From positions 59,611,068 to 59,675,067 of the forward strand of contig OX415250.1 in assembly GCA_948329865.1 (NCBI GenBank): 64,000 nucleotides of DNA, given 5' to 3'. Below the pieces are notes generated by a model. It did no database searches. It was not told where the DNA came from and saw only the letters and a program-made list of their open reading frames with translations. The translations under genes and the position numbers were made by a program. This DNA is from Linaria vulgaris. Taxonomy: Eukaryota; Streptophyta; Magnoliopsida; Lamiales; Plantaginaceae. Positions 47,569-59,385 of this stretch are shown in pieces. How positions within the stretch are numbered: the stretch's first letter is position 1; each line of letters begins with the position of its first letter.

Positions 47569-48120
47569 AATTAGGAGCGTGATTTTCTAGTAACCATGAA
47601 TTTATTAGTTGCTTCGAAAGAATTGTATATAATTGACAAATAATTATTATATTAAAACGTGATGTTCAAATGTTTTGTACCGATATTTTGTTACTTATTG
47701 CAATAACTACATTTTTTTAAAAAACCAATAATCCACATCAGGGTATGGACCCCACCTATTTAAAAACTCCTTTTAAGATAAAACAACCGGAACGGAAAAA
47801 CAGATCGGGCGATAATTTCATCTTGGTACAGAAGTAACCCGACCGAATACGTGGCAGAATCTGGATCCAATCCAATCTGAATCCCACAGGATCCCGCTCT
47901 AACCACCTTCAACGGTATAACCAACTTCAAAATAACTGTATTTCCTCCCACCGTAATCAAGAACAGTATTAAGATACTTGATTTCACAATACTGATATTC
48001 GCAGCTCTGCTATCAACAAAACTTCATTAACATATATATATATTTTTTAGAAAAGTTCATCAACACAATACTGATACTCACAACTCCATCACAATACTGA
48101 TTGATACTCACAGCTCTATC
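47569..48120. repeat. Dispersed direct repeat, copy 2, upstream of the B3 gene
   Basis: Closely matches 24657-25320, lacking about 100 bases of that copy. It ends about 70 bp before the start codon at 48190, so it is the promoter and 5' leader region of the B3-domain gene. Confidence 0.85.
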
Positions 48121-48329
48121 GACAACAGTTCATCATTGCAGGAGATCGTACGTTCTCAACAAATACTCACAACATGCACATCTCAAAAGATGGATCCACC
48201 ATTGAAGGTAATCATTCTAATCTTGATTTATTTTTTCATTATACCATAAAGATACGTCACTGCTTACACGAATGCTATGCATTATGATACCACCACTGAA
48301 TCTTGAGTTCTTCATGCATAGATGATACC

Positions 48330-49160
48330 ATGCATCTTGAGTTATTCAATGTTGTTCTTCTTCCTATTATTGCATAGAAATGTATACAGATTATATCACT
48401 GCATCTTCGGTTCTTCCTGTGATTATTGGTTGAAATATATAGGTAACTTAATAGCTTTATTATTACTTCTGGTATTGGTGACAGCATGGTTAAGAAACTG
48501 CAAAAAAAAAAAAGAAAAGATTCTTCAATTTATAGGAATACTAGAAAAAATATGCAGTATCACTCATAAACTCTATTAAACTATGAAGCATTTCTAGAAG
48601 AATCTATAATATTCTAAATATATCTATGTAATTGTAATAATAAGGACGAATCTAGAATAGTCCATACTACACTAGTTAAAGAATATTCATAGGAATATTC
48701 TAAGAATCTATCTAGAAAAATCTAGCAAAGACTAATCTAGAATGATGTAATGGGAAGGTTCTAGATACCTCCTCCCACACCTATAAATACACCCATTTGG
48801 GTGATCTTGTAAACCAATCCTAAAAACATTTGAGCAATACAATCTAAAGATTTTAAAGATAAGTACTCCATATTCTAAACACTCTAAATACTCCATATTC
48901 TCCACTACATCTAAAATTACCTTCTCCTCCACTATCCACATAAACACAAATACAAATTTTCACTATCCTACAAAACCTCTATCATATATAAATCTCTTAT
49001 TTTCTAACAAACTCCATCATGAATTCTCTAGTCTTGTTCAACTGTAGTTCTTCTTTCTATTATTGCATAGAAATGTATACAGATTATATCACTGCATCTT
49101 CAAACTTTCTGTGATTATTATTGGTTGAGATATAGGTAATTAAATAGCTTTATTATTGCA
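48330..49160. repeat. About 130-bp direct duplication within the B3 gene intron
   Basis: The block TATTGCATAGAAATGTATACAGATTATATC recurs at about 48367 and 49061; only 20 bases need be read for identity (CATAGAAATGTATACAGATT). Flanking sequence (GTTCTTC before, ATAGGTAA..TAGCTTTATTATT after) is also shared. The copies span about 48330-48465 and 49030-49160 and bracket the LTR-like segment. Confidence 0.85.
48584..49009 (+). mobile_element. Putative solo LTR in the B3 gene intron
   Basis: Starts TGAAGCATTTCTAGAAG and ends TTTTCTAACA. It has a TATA-like CCTATAAATACACCC near 48780 and repeated TCTAGAA/GAATATTC motifs. Flanks AACTA and AACTC agree at 4 of 5 bases. The family is not assigned. Confidence 0.45.
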
Positions 49161-50062
49161 TATATTTGCAGAATTTAGAGAAATCGAAAGAAAATCCAGC
49201 TGAAGTGCTAACCCCCTTGACTGCAATACAAGGTGCTGATACAGACAAATCATCAAAGTCGGGTCTCCCAAATGAGCCTGCCAGGCACCAAGGAGTGGAG
49301 GCGGCTGCAATCACTAATAAAAATGACAAACGGCACAACACTGTTGAACAAGAGAACGTTAATAAAGAGGATGTAGTGATTCCTGGTGATCTGAACACTG
49401 ATGATATAGAGGATGAGTGGCATGATGCTGCCCAACAAGATGATATAAAGCTATAATATCTCGAAAATGTAAACGAAGAGAATCCGTGAAAAGGCAACGA
49501 AAATGAAGAGGCAGGACATGTTGTTTTGGCTGCGAACCCCCAAGGGGCTGAGATGAATGAGGGGCAAGGTGCTGCAGATCAAGAAGGTGAGGATGAAGAG
49601 AATGTCGAGAATGTGAACCACCAAGGTGCTTTGGTACAATGGAAAGAGGATGTAGAAGCGGAGGCTGTAGTATTTCAGGGAATACAACAAGTGAACGCTG
49701 AAGCGAAACTCCTGATGCTAAGAAAATAGTTAACTGCGACCGATATAAATCCCACATATAGTTTCAGGATTCCAACCCCAAATGCACTGTTACAATTCCT
49801 ATCTCCACAGGAGAGGGCCAACCTCAATCAAGCAATAGCAGTCCCAGCACGCCTCACGGATCCATTGAATGAAGTCCGTCAGATCGAGCTCCGCCGTTGG
49901 ATGGATAGGGGTAAACGTCACAATGTATTAGCTGGGGGTGTGGGCTGGAACACAATTGTTCAAGAAAATCATCCGCTGGAAGACGAAAACATTGAAATAT
50001 ATGTTTTGCGAGGCGCAAACGATATATTGATGTTGCGCCTCGTCAGGTTATTACCACAATAA

Positions 50063-50620
50063 AAGAGAGATTACACTCTTCAACAAAATCAGTATACTGG
50101 AGATTCACGAGTAAGATTTGTTGAAGAAATCTACTGCCTACTAAGGAGGTAATCAGATTAATTGTCAAGAGTTAAAAGATGGGAATGTTGGAATCTTCTC
50201 ATTTACTATACTGGTAGCATTAGTGTCACAAGAACAGATATTGGCACCACTTCTATGTCTATATTAAAAAATGTAGACAAGTACTATTACTCTAGGGTTA
50301 TGAAAATTTAAATGAATTTTGTGTGACGTATCTTTGTGTTCTGACTCTGATAGTAGCAAAACAGGGTGCCAGCTATTATGCCTGTCAAACAGAATGGAAC
50401 CTTACATCTCCACTTTTCAACATCTATTTTCATCACAATGAGCTATCTAACGTCTAAACATATTGTAATTGCACAACCACTTTAAAATGATCGAAGTATA
50501 ACTTATGCAAGCTTTCCTAACTCAAATTCACAATGACGGATAGTTCAAACTAAAACCTGAGTAGCATAGGTCTCTTCTAAAGCCAGAACAATTCGTAAGA
50601 GTAAGACGCAATGTACCTGG
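50063..50620. other. 3' flank of the B3 gene, no gene seen
   Basis: No coding frame or repeat recognised between the two broken genes, which converge here. Confidence 0.4.
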
Positions 50621-51414
50621 AGAAGTGAGATTTCGGCCTTGAGATCGGCTTTCTCTGCAGAAGAGGTAAAAAGCTCCTTCCACACGACTATTCTTGAACT
50701 CTCTATCCTACATCACTTGGGAAATGATCTTGGCTTCTGTTTATCTATACCCTGCCCCTCTCCCTCTAATAAGACATTTTAGAGGGAAATATGGGGGGAT
50801 CTAATTTCTAATAACTATTCAAAGAAGTTACTTTCTGAAATCAGGTAGAAATTTCGTCAGGTACAAGTGAAGATTCGTTTTAACAAACACAGCTTACCAT
50901 GATAAGTAATAACACAGATAGCAAATAAGAAAGAGGATGTGCAAATGCAAGTCTTGCACATAATAGTAGCAGTGTCGAGATAACTAAGCAATAAAATTGC
51001 AGGAATCTATTCCAGAAGGCTTCCATCGGCCTTGGAAGCCTCATTAACTTCCTGCTCAAGCAAGGACGCAAGTTCCAGAGCTTTTAACACCTAACCCGTT
51101 ATCACTGCTGTAACTCTTCGTTCCTTTGGCAGCTCCTTCCTCGGACAAAAGAGCGAATGCTTTTGCTTCCCGTGTATTTGGTAAATGGGTCCAGAAAGTA
51201 TGCACAAATGAGGCACATCCGACATAATTGACCTCTGATGAGACAACTAAATTTTGTGATATTTACCTCACACAGCTCAGCAGACCCTAATAGGGTCAGG
51301 ATATACCTATATCCATAAAAAGCATCAAATGGCGACAAGGCTATCAAAAGTAGAAAACGGACAGAAGATACAGTAACAGGAATAAGTAAACTGTATACTT
51401 TTGAAGGGGGCAGT

Positions 51415-52485
51415 CAGTGGCTGAGCCACGGGGGGTGCGTGTGGGGGCAACCGCACCCCCCAACATTTTATAAAAAAACAATTTAGTACTAGGCCACTAC
51501 TTTAAACAGGGAAAGGCCACTACTTAAATACTCATTAAATACCACTACAGCCAAAAAAATGAAGTTGAACACATTTAATAATCATCTTTAAAAAATTGCT
51601 CTGCTAAAGGCCACTACATTTAATAATCTTCTCTGCTATTCCGTTAGCTTTTAACTTTTTATTAGTTTAGAGAAGACCACTACTTAGAAAAACTAAAACC
51701 CATTAGTCCACTACTTAAATACTACTAAAGCTAAAAAATTAATTATAATAAATCAAAAAGCAAAAACACTTAACTTCAGAATTCTTTTCTAGAAAATTAA
51801 GAGAAGTCATCGAGTCAGTAGGCAGTTTACAGTAGCGAGCGGCCATTGTAGTTGTTTTTGGAGAAGATTAAGAAGAATTTGCTATTTGCTCAACTCACGG
51901 GGTAAGATAATTATTTTGTGTTTAATTGTTGATTTAGTATTTATTGCTCATTTTTATTGTATACAAAGTTATTTATATAACTAGGGTTTGTTGATTAGTA
52001 GTACAAAAACTATATGATTCTTACTTTCTTAGTTTTATAATAACAAGGAAGCTATGTTGCATTATATATTTAGATTAATTTGTTGTCTTTGTTTATATAG
52101 ATTTCGATTCATGAATAATGAGCAAGAAAATAATTGATTCTTATTACTCATTAAGAGATTGCAGAACAAAATGGAAGATGGTTTCTTAGCTAATAGTCTC
52201 ATTATGCATATTGAAAAACAAATTGCTGAGAGTTTTGATGTTGATTCGATCATAGATGAGTTTGATTGTATTAAAAATCGTAAATCACAGTTTAAAGTGT
52301 CTAAGTAAATTTTGGTTTTCGAATATTTATTTTGAAGTTTGTATGTTTATTTTTATCACTTTATATATATTGTGATGTTAATAGTTTATTATTTTTATTT
52401 ATGCCATGATATTCTAGATATTAACTTTGAAAAAAAAATAGCGCAATCTCGCCCCCCCTTGTTTCAAATCCTGGCTCCGCCCCTG
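51415..52485 (+). mobile_element. hAT (Tip100-like) transposon, 1071 bp, with perfect 8-bp target duplication
   Basis: The ends are CAGTGGCTGAGCCACGGGGG on the left and AAATCCTGGCTCCGCCCCTG on the right, the CAGNGGCNGAGCCA type of plant hAT elements. GGGGCAGT stands directly outside both ends (51407-51414 and 52486-52493). The interior keeps only the C-terminal end of the transposase (52156-52308), so it is a deletion derivative. It lies within an exon of the minus-strand gene 50628-53184. Confidence 0.93.
52156..52308 (+). pseudogene. C-terminal remnant of hAT transposase
   Basis: The frame reads RLQNKMEDGFLANSLIMHIE, then IAESFDVDSIIDEFDCIKNR, ending FKVSK and TAA at 52308. This matches the end of the dimerisation domain of Tip100-type plant hAT transposases (zinc finger MYM-type/TTF-type proteins). 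The catalytic core is absent. Confidence 0.75.
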
Positions 52486-54232
52486 GGGGCAGTCAGCTCT
52501 CCAAACAGCTCTTTTGGCTACAGTTCCAGCTCAGCCAGAATTTGTTCCTTCACAATTGATTCAAATTTCATAGCTCCTCCAATTTTACATGCTTCATGTT
52601 AAAGATTTTAAAGAAAGAGTGAAAACTGCTAACCCGATTCTTCATAAAATTGCACTGCCACGTGGGTTGGTTAACTAAAAGCCTAGAGGATATAACTTAC
52701 CATGAGAAAAGTCAAACTCAGTTTTTCAGGAAAAAAAAATGAAACTTTCTGGTCAACATGATTACCAAGTGCTACCTGCATTTATAACAATGTTGTAAAA
52801 AGTTGAATTTCAGAAAGAAAAAAATCAGAAGTTCATTGATGGAAGAAGCCTTCCATCAGTACATACCTTTAAAGCAAAATTTAACATGTGGGCATCGTAT
52901 GATTTGGATCAATCAATGATAGTCTATCAAAGTTAACCTGAATAGCCAAAACTTTACTCAAATCTGAAGGCAAGAAAAGTTTAACAAAACCAGAACAGCA
53001 AAAAAAAAGATCTTGCATATGTACAGCATGAGATGAGGAGCTTACCTAAATAACTTTATCACCTTTACACAATCTCTCACTTTCCACGGTATACACCGAT
53101 ATGAAGTACAAATCCACCAAACTCACTTCAAACACATCATCAGGAAAGACACCACCCACTATCTCGTCCACAATACTTACCAGCCTGTTTTCAAAATAAT
53201 ATAACCATTTGAAGACAATTATAGAATCCTCAAAATAGAGAGAAGGAAATATGAAAAAGAAGGGGTTGCTAGAGCTCATGAGTTGATTTCAGGATGTCAC
53301 TTTACATATTCTTGCTAAATCTATACAAAAAATAAATAAAAAAAACCTCAATAAGCATGTCATTTTACCCGTTGAAAACACTACAACAAAGATGTGATGT
53401 AGTGACTCTTAAAAATGCTATTAGATAGCAATGCAGTGACCTTTTTACATGTAATGGCATTTTTTTAAAGTGCCATTTGTAGCGGTGTAGCTAAAAGTAA
53501 TAGTGCCACCCATGTATCAATAAATGGCATAAACAACATGCTACAATAGCTAAATAACATGGCATTTGAATTTGTCATAAAACGGACATTAGTTGACTTG
53601 CCAAAAATGCCACTACGTATTATTATAGTAACACACTGAAATGACATAATAACAAAATATGGTGACGTTTTATTTTGCCATAATAATTAAATTAAATGAC
53701 ATGCTAAGAATGTCACATAATATTATTATAATAACACTCTAAAATGACATAATAACAAAGTATAGTGACATTTTTAAATGTTATTATAAATTCATAAGTT
53801 GATATGTAAAAACACCACATAAAACTGATTAAGTGGCGTCATGCAGTGACACCACATAAAACAATAGCTACATGTTGAAGTGTCACTAACTAATGACATA
53901 ATGACATTATGTAATGTCATATACTTACTCAGTTTTGGCCTTTTCTAGTGCCACTGCAGTAGCATGAGAAACCCAAAATTATTTTGGCTACCCAAAAATA
54001 TTTATTAAATAATGCACCAAAATATATTATTAAAAACTGAAATTCATTATGTCTTCTCCAGACAAATTGTTGAAACAAACTAAAATCACCAAAACCTAAA
54101 GTCTGCAAATAACTCATTTAAAAACCAATCTCTAGAATTCAAATGCAAATGATTCAACAAGCATTTTTCCTAGCATGATATTGAGCATCCATAAAGTGCC
54201 AAACTCCCAGACTTGGAATAAAGTGATTCATT

Positions 54233-55287
54233 TCATCCTCGAATAGTCCACGATTCATGTCCACGAGCATCATCGATTTCTTTTAGTACCTGCACACACA
54301 ACACCATTTAATAGAAAAAGTTAGCCGGACTGTTCTTGTGAAGTTTAGAAGTATGCAATGCAATAGTGATTTTTTCCAATATCCACACATACAACATTAT
54401 ACAAAAACATGAAGGCTGGACTGTTTTGAAAAATTTAAAGATATAAAATGCAATATTCTAGTGGTGCAGAAAGAAAAACTCTCAAAAATTGCATATTTAT
54501 ATACCGTAAAACACTTCGACCATGCTATATAATCACCAACCGCATCTCCAACATACCTGTACCGCCCACACGACCTAATCAAACGTTCATCAGGTTTATG
54601 GACTGCTTGTATGTAAATCTCCCAGTGCTCGTGTCCTAGTTCTTGTCCACCAACTTCTCGAGATGGATCCGTGCTATACAATATTCCAATAGCAATTGTT
54701 TGAGTTGGTCGTATGATACTTTTCAAGCATATTGTATCCCCACTCTGAGAAAAACAAATGAAAATCATATTTCATCAAGTCCACAGACTAAAACTACCAT
54801 TCTATGCGCAACTAATATCATAGTATAGATTAATAAAAGTAGTTATGAGTTTCTCATTAAGAAATTATTTTTTTACCTGTGCCGCACGATCAAAACTTCC
54901 CGAAGGCATTGACAATGACCAAATATCTCGATTTGCTACTTGACTAATTGGAGAAAGATCATCAGGAGCCTGCGTACTATCAAAAGTTATTGCACAAAAG
55001 TTAACTATCAAATAAGTAACGGGATTCATACAATTGCAACGTCCACATGTAAACTCTTGGTGCCGTCCTTCTTTGTGAAACACAACTTAAATAGCTCAAC
55101 TCGTGTTGGTACATGATCAAGTTTCCCTGCCTGTCATAAGTCGTTAAATTCATATCATAACCAATTATATTAACACCTATAAACATTTAAGTAGGCTAAC
55201 CTGCTCGTTCATGATTCGCGCGAAGCTTTTGGTACCATTATGAAAACGAAGTCCACGGCTAAATTGAACATAAGGATCTGGATTCAT
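54233..55287 (-). CDS. CACTA-element TNP1-like protein, 191 aa, 5 coding exons
   Basis: ATG at 55287. Coding exons are 55287-55201 (exon begins at 55294), 55130-55032, 54969-54877, 54744-54505 and 54289-54233. All lie in phase 0 with GT-AG borders, giving 191 codons and stop TGA. The first exons hold GLRFHNGTKSFARIMNEQ and the Transposase_24 (Ptta/En/Spm) signature PTRVELFKLCFTKKDGTKSL. The fourth holds the CLKSIIRPTQTIAIG, REVGGQELGHEHWEIYI and GDAVGDYIAWSK blocks found in plant En/Spm accessory proteins (DUF8039-like). The long N-terminal region of full relatives is missing, so this is a shortened version. It would bind element DNA rather than cut it. The open frame argues for recent origin or continued use. 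Confidence 0.7.
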
Positions 55288-56814
55288 CTTTGTTCTGTAA
55301 GTAAAAACCCATAAAAAAAACTTATTAACGCTCATTTTTTATCCACCCAACCATGCTCAATAATCCGATAATATCTACTGAGAATAAGATTGAGAAGATT
55401 TACATATTTTTCATATAATTACATAGTAGACTTGATAAAGAAGGGTAAGTAAAAATATAAACTAATCAAATGAGTATTAAATTATGCAACATAGAGTACT
55501 GTCAAACTATTAGAATAAACCAAAAACAAATAGTTTAGTCACTCACTTATACACAGTCAATATTAAAAATCAAATTCAAAAAGTAGAAAAAGAAATCATG
55601 TTTTACGCAACTTAAACCTGCAAACTGATTAACAGAACATGGAGTTTTCAAAATTGCAGACTAACACAAGAGTATTGCCATACTATCATTCCAAGTAGTA
55701 AAACATAGAGCTTTATACGGACACAGGATCAAGATCTAAGATTTCTTGCTTTCAAACAAATATTCTGCCATGCTTCCAAATTGTTGTCAAATTGCGACCA
55801 AAGAAACACCAAACAAAAAATTTAAACAATACATTGCATGCGGCATAAACATCATTCACTAAAAAAACAAGGGAAAAATAATATATGCATGACATTCTCA
55901 AGTCTCTTAACTTAATTTCAGACCAAAATAAGACACAACATAATTTTAAATACAAAGACAAACCTATTTTTGGATTACTGCAGATCTCAAAGAAGACTAT
56001 GAATAGAATACACACCATAACAATCGTCTATATAAAAAGCCCCAATTTATTAGGTATCCCGCCAAGGCGCCAAAATTTTCATAAACTCCCTCTAAAATCT
56101 TGAGAATTCTGATAGTATTCCCCTAAAATTTAGGTTTCCATAATTTCTAAATGTCGAGGTAAAGGGAATGTAAACAACAGATTAGTACCTCTAGAGGTGC
56201 AAAAATCTTGGTCCCTCAATTTATGGAAACATAATCCGAAATGAGAGATTTTGTAGCTCAATTTTCGTCCCTCAATTTCGAAGCTCATATTCTCTGTTGT
56301 GAACCTGCAAAATAGAAAGAAACGTTAGCCAAGTTCAATTTGATTCCGGAAAACAAAAAAAAATATTCACTTCAAATGAATTAAGGAAGAAAGAATAAGG
56401 ATGGAAAAATAAAAGAAAAAAGAAAGAAAGAAGAGAGATGCACGTATTTTGTGGAAGAAAAATGGAATAGATCTACAATCTTTAGCTCCTCTTTGGCGTT
56501 CATTTCACAAAGATCTGAGAATTTTCAGAAACCAAAAAAAATGTTTGGTTTAGGACTTTTGAAACAGCCCAACAAGCATTAAAATTGTCACAATTAGTGT
56601 CTCTAAAATCTGAATTAAATTAAACAACAAATATGCTAGAAAATAGCTTCTCCTTTATGTCAGCTGATTATGACACTTGACAACAAGTCTTTTTTTATTT
56701 CTATTTTACTTTTTAGAAGCCATGATTTAATTTTAGCCTTTTTCTTAAACATAATTGTTTTTGTTTTTAAGTTTAATCGTAGTTGTATCCATAATTATGT
56801 ATCCTTTAATCATA

Positions 56815-56817
<3 letters not shown>

Positions 56818-56873
<56 letters not shown>
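56818..56873. repeat. (AC)n(AT)n microsatellite
   Basis: About 23 AT dinucleotides after a short AC run. It produces the Tyr/Ile-alternating ORFs on both strands, which are not genes. Confidence 0.95.
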
Positions 56874-56874
<1 letters not shown>

Positions 56875-57919
56875 ATTAATATAAGCCAAAACATTTTGTA
56901 ACACCATCGGACTTTTTATTTTGAATTGCAGTGTAGTTGTTTTTGAATGAAGATTAAGTAAGAAAAAAAAAGGTACGTTTATTCCTAGATAAGCATTACA
57001 TTTGTGATATTTTTGAATTACTACCACTCATATTTTCAATTGCATAGATCTTCTTTTTTTAATACGCTATTTATGTGAAATATGTATAGGAGATTAGAAT
57101 GGTATATATCTTCTATCTTTATCATGTTAGTAGATAAGTATGAAAAAGATCTTAATGTATGTGATTTTATCATGTCTTTTGGGGTAAACACTATGCTATC
57201 ATACACCTCGACACGTGGCATGATCATCATTGACCGTTTTTTAGAAATTAAATTAATTATGAGTGTCATTAACAATTAAAATATTAATATATTGATGATC
57301 CATTAACTTACTCTTTACCATCACCTTAAAATATTCCGAAAATATAAATTACTTTCATTATTTCCATTCCACAAACACCAAATCTTTTTAATTAAATTCC
57401 TTTTCACAGACACCAAATATTTTTAATTAAATTCCAATCAATATGTTGTTCTATTTCATTTTACATCACAAATTATAAACAATTAATATTTTTCAGTTAA
57501 TTTTAGGATATCATTTTTGAAAATCTTAGTAATTATTACTTTTCGAATTAATAAATTATAAAGAGATTTATTCTTAAGTGGAAAATAAAAGAAACTTTCG
57601 GTATTTTAAGTGAAAAATAAAAGAAACTTTGACTTAAGACTTACGAATGCCTCCGAAATATTTTCAAATTTTTTTCGGAACATTTCTAAAATATTGCGAA
57701 GTTTCTAATATTTAACTTACCAGAACGTATTTCAAAATCGAAAGTTTTTATAACTAAATTATTTTCAAAAGTTTTCAAAATCTACCAGGCGTTCGAATGA
57801 TATCTTGTTAGACCCTACTGACATTCGATTGAAACTTCCATTCGACACTTCCTCTAATTTGATTGTTATTTTCAGACGAACATAGTTTTGCCGCACAACG
57901 ACAAATGAGCTGGCAGCTT

Positions 57920-57940
57920 GGGGCCCTATATATAGGCCCC
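57920..57940. promoter_or_regulatory. Near-palindromic TATA box of the antisense promoter
   Basis: GGCCCTATATATAGGCC lies at the position equivalent to the minus-strand TATA box of copy 1 (3341). Being nearly symmetrical, it could direct transcription either way. The diverging LTR box is at 58771. Confidence 0.4.
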
Positions 57941-58213
57941 AACACCGCCTCAAATATAAGAGTTGCATTCAATGCAAGGTGTTTGATACTTAACAGTCGA
58001 ACGATCTCTGTTCGATACTATTAATAACAATCCAATCACCTAAGATTCGACACTGTCCATAACGATCGAGTAACCTATGGTTCGATACTTTTCAAAATAG
58101 TTGAATCCATGCTGATTCGATTCTCCTAAAAATATTCGATTTTAAAAATGATTTATATCAAGATAGTCAAAATTATTGCCAACCAACATATTAAATACAA
58201 TATGAGATGTATT

Positions 58214-58499
58214 ATTTTGAAGCTAGATATCATAATTTGGCACCTGATCCTTCGGATTATGGCTCCCAAATAGAAAGGCATATTTTGAAGCCAGATATCA
58301 TTATTTAGCACCCGATTCTTAAGATCACGGTTCCCAAATGGGGGGCGGGGCCATATTTTGAAGGCAGATATCATTATTTGGCACCCGATCCTTCGGATTA
58401 CGGCTCCTCAATGGATGGGGCATATTTTGAAGTAATATATCATTATTTAGCACCCGATTCTTCGGATCACGTCTCCTAAAGGGGTTTGGGGGGGTCCGA
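58214..58499. repeat. Four tandem units of about 70 bp beside the LTR
   Basis: ATTTTGAAGNCAGATATCAT starts at 58214, 58282, 58355 and 58424 and the next unit opens at 58500, so the periods are 68, 73, 69 and 76 bp. Each unit ends in a G-run (CCCAAATGGGGGGCGGGG in one), so purine-tract-like sequence is repeated just before the true tract at 58591. Confidence 0.92.
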
Positions 58500-58770
58500 A
58501 TTTTGAATTAGACTGTTTTTCTATTTCAAGTGCAGCAACAAACATTTTTAAATTTGACACCGCTCTTGAATCAAAACCAACTCCCAAATTGGGGAGACTA
58601 TATGGTAGGGGTGTCTTAGGTGGCCCAAAAATGAACTGGGTTAGCGTGACCCATTAACAACCCAGACTGAAAAGAGTTGAACCAAGATGGTTCGATAGTT
58701 CATGAATGATCCAACAGTGTTGTTCGATTGTTATTGCCTTTTCGCGAAGCGGGTCCCATATTTTGAGGTC

Positions 58771-58778
58771 TATAAATA
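58771..58778 (+). promoter_or_regulatory. LTR TATA box, copy 3
   Basis: GGTCTATAAATACCCCGG, equivalent to 3868 in copy 1. Confidence 0.55.
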
Positions 58779-59223
58779 CCCCGGATCGCGAGTTTCATGT
58801 CAAATCGTTAATTATTGTTCACCAACCCTACAACAATCGAACCAGATTGTTCGACTGTTCAAGAGTTCTTTGGTTCGATCTATATGTCCTTCAGTTCGAT
58901 CGTTATCAATCTATCAATTTCGTTTAAGAGTTTTCAGAATCGAATCCGCGTCCGTTCGACTGTCATGGAATTTGATAGTATTGTTGTATTGAATCGCCCT
59001 TTGTTCGACCATCCCCAATTCAACTGTTCAGTGTTACTTTAGTCATTTTAAGCTTATTACCGTGAAATAGGTGTTTCGGACAAAGCTGGTCCATTTTCCT
59101 TGTAATTGACTAGCATAGTTTGGTTTATTTCAGGCCCGATTGTATTATAATTTCACTGTATTGTAACCTAGACGAAATAAGACCAAATTAACTACAATTC
59201 TAATTTTTTCTGAAATTACTTAC

Positions 59224-59385
59224 CGAGAAGGTTGTGAGCAGCAGCAGAGTATGTAGAAGCTTAAGAACAATGGATGAAATTGCCTTTCGATGACTCGACG
59301 ACGAAGGCCAGAGAGACTCGTCTTTTGCAGAAATTCAGAGAGACTCGCTGATATTGCTATCGACGGACGGGGCTGATTCTTAGTT
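59224..59385 (-). other. Probable 5' leader exon of the CACTA gene
   Basis: On the minus strand a non-coding stretch (AGACGAGTCTCTCTGGCC, CTGCTGCTGCTCACAACC) ends in CTCG followed by the donor GTAAGT at 59223. It is the type of exon expected upstream of the coding exon at 55294, with the 4-kb intron holding LTR copy 3. There is no transcript evidence. Confidence 0.35.

Larger units (their letters stand above)
48190..50062 (+). pseudogene. B3 DNA-binding domain gene with three in-frame stops
   Basis: Exon 1 is ATG at 48190 to 48207 (MDPPLK), followed by GTAATC. Exon 2 begins at 49172 after TATTTGCAG and stays in one frame to TAA at 50062 (297 codons). The middle is acidic and repeat-like (GEDEENVENVNHQG). 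The C-terminal 110 residues fit a plant B3 domain of the single-B3 (DUF313-like) type: LTATDINPTYSFRIP at its start, IELRRWMD, then AGGVGWNTIVQENHPLEDEN and IEIYVLRG. Such proteins are plant transcription-factor relatives. Stops at 49454 (TAA), 49487 (TGA) and 49727 (TAG) break the frame, but no frameshift occurs. Intron 1 carries a duplication and a likely solo LTR. It is a recent pseudogene, unless transcripts are processed differently. Confidence 0.6.
50628..53184 (-). pseudogene. Unidentified multi-exon host gene, disrupted by a hAT element and TAG stops
   Basis: Minus-strand exons have matching phases and GT-AG borders. 53184-53046 includes GGVFPDDVFEVSLVDLYF and YTVESERLCKGDKVI. 52591 to 51399 includes KFESIVKEQILAELEL then PKELFGELTAPFK, and is interrupted by the hAT at 51415-52485. 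51340-51267 includes LSPFDAFYGYRYILTLLGSA. 51234 to about 51010 includes DVPHLCILSGPIYQIHGK and RKELPKERRVTAVITG, then the helical VLKALELASLLEQEVNEASK. A later short exon at about 50665-50628 is KADLKAEISLLQ. The helical C-terminus suggests a coiled coil. I do not recognise the family. In-frame stops lie at 53048, inside the hAT-split exon, near 51098 and near 51015, all TAG. It is not functional. Upstream exons would lie beyond the CACTA element or are lost. Confidence 0.6.
57770..59200 (+). mobile_element. LTR family A, copy 3: 3' internal end plus LTR, inside the CACTA intron
   Basis: 57770-58590 corresponds to the region between the antisense promoter and the LTR in copy 1, here with 70-bp repeats. 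58591-58599 (GGGGAGACT) is the purine tract, and the LTR runs from about 58600 to 59195. Shared landmarks are TATATGGTAGGGG, TATAAATACCCC (58771), GGACAAAGCTGGTCC (59078) and GACGAAATAAGACCAAATTA. The antisense ORF seen in copy 1 is absent. It sits in the first intron of the CACTA gene. Confidence 0.6.

Noticed and set aside
56670..57027. ORFs on both strands ending in Tyr-Ile runs
   Set aside because: Products of the (AT)n microsatellite.
58214..58500. Regular about 70-bp repeats considered as a CRISPR array
   Set aside because: Units are adjacent with no unique spacers, lengths vary, and the setting is a plant LTR element.
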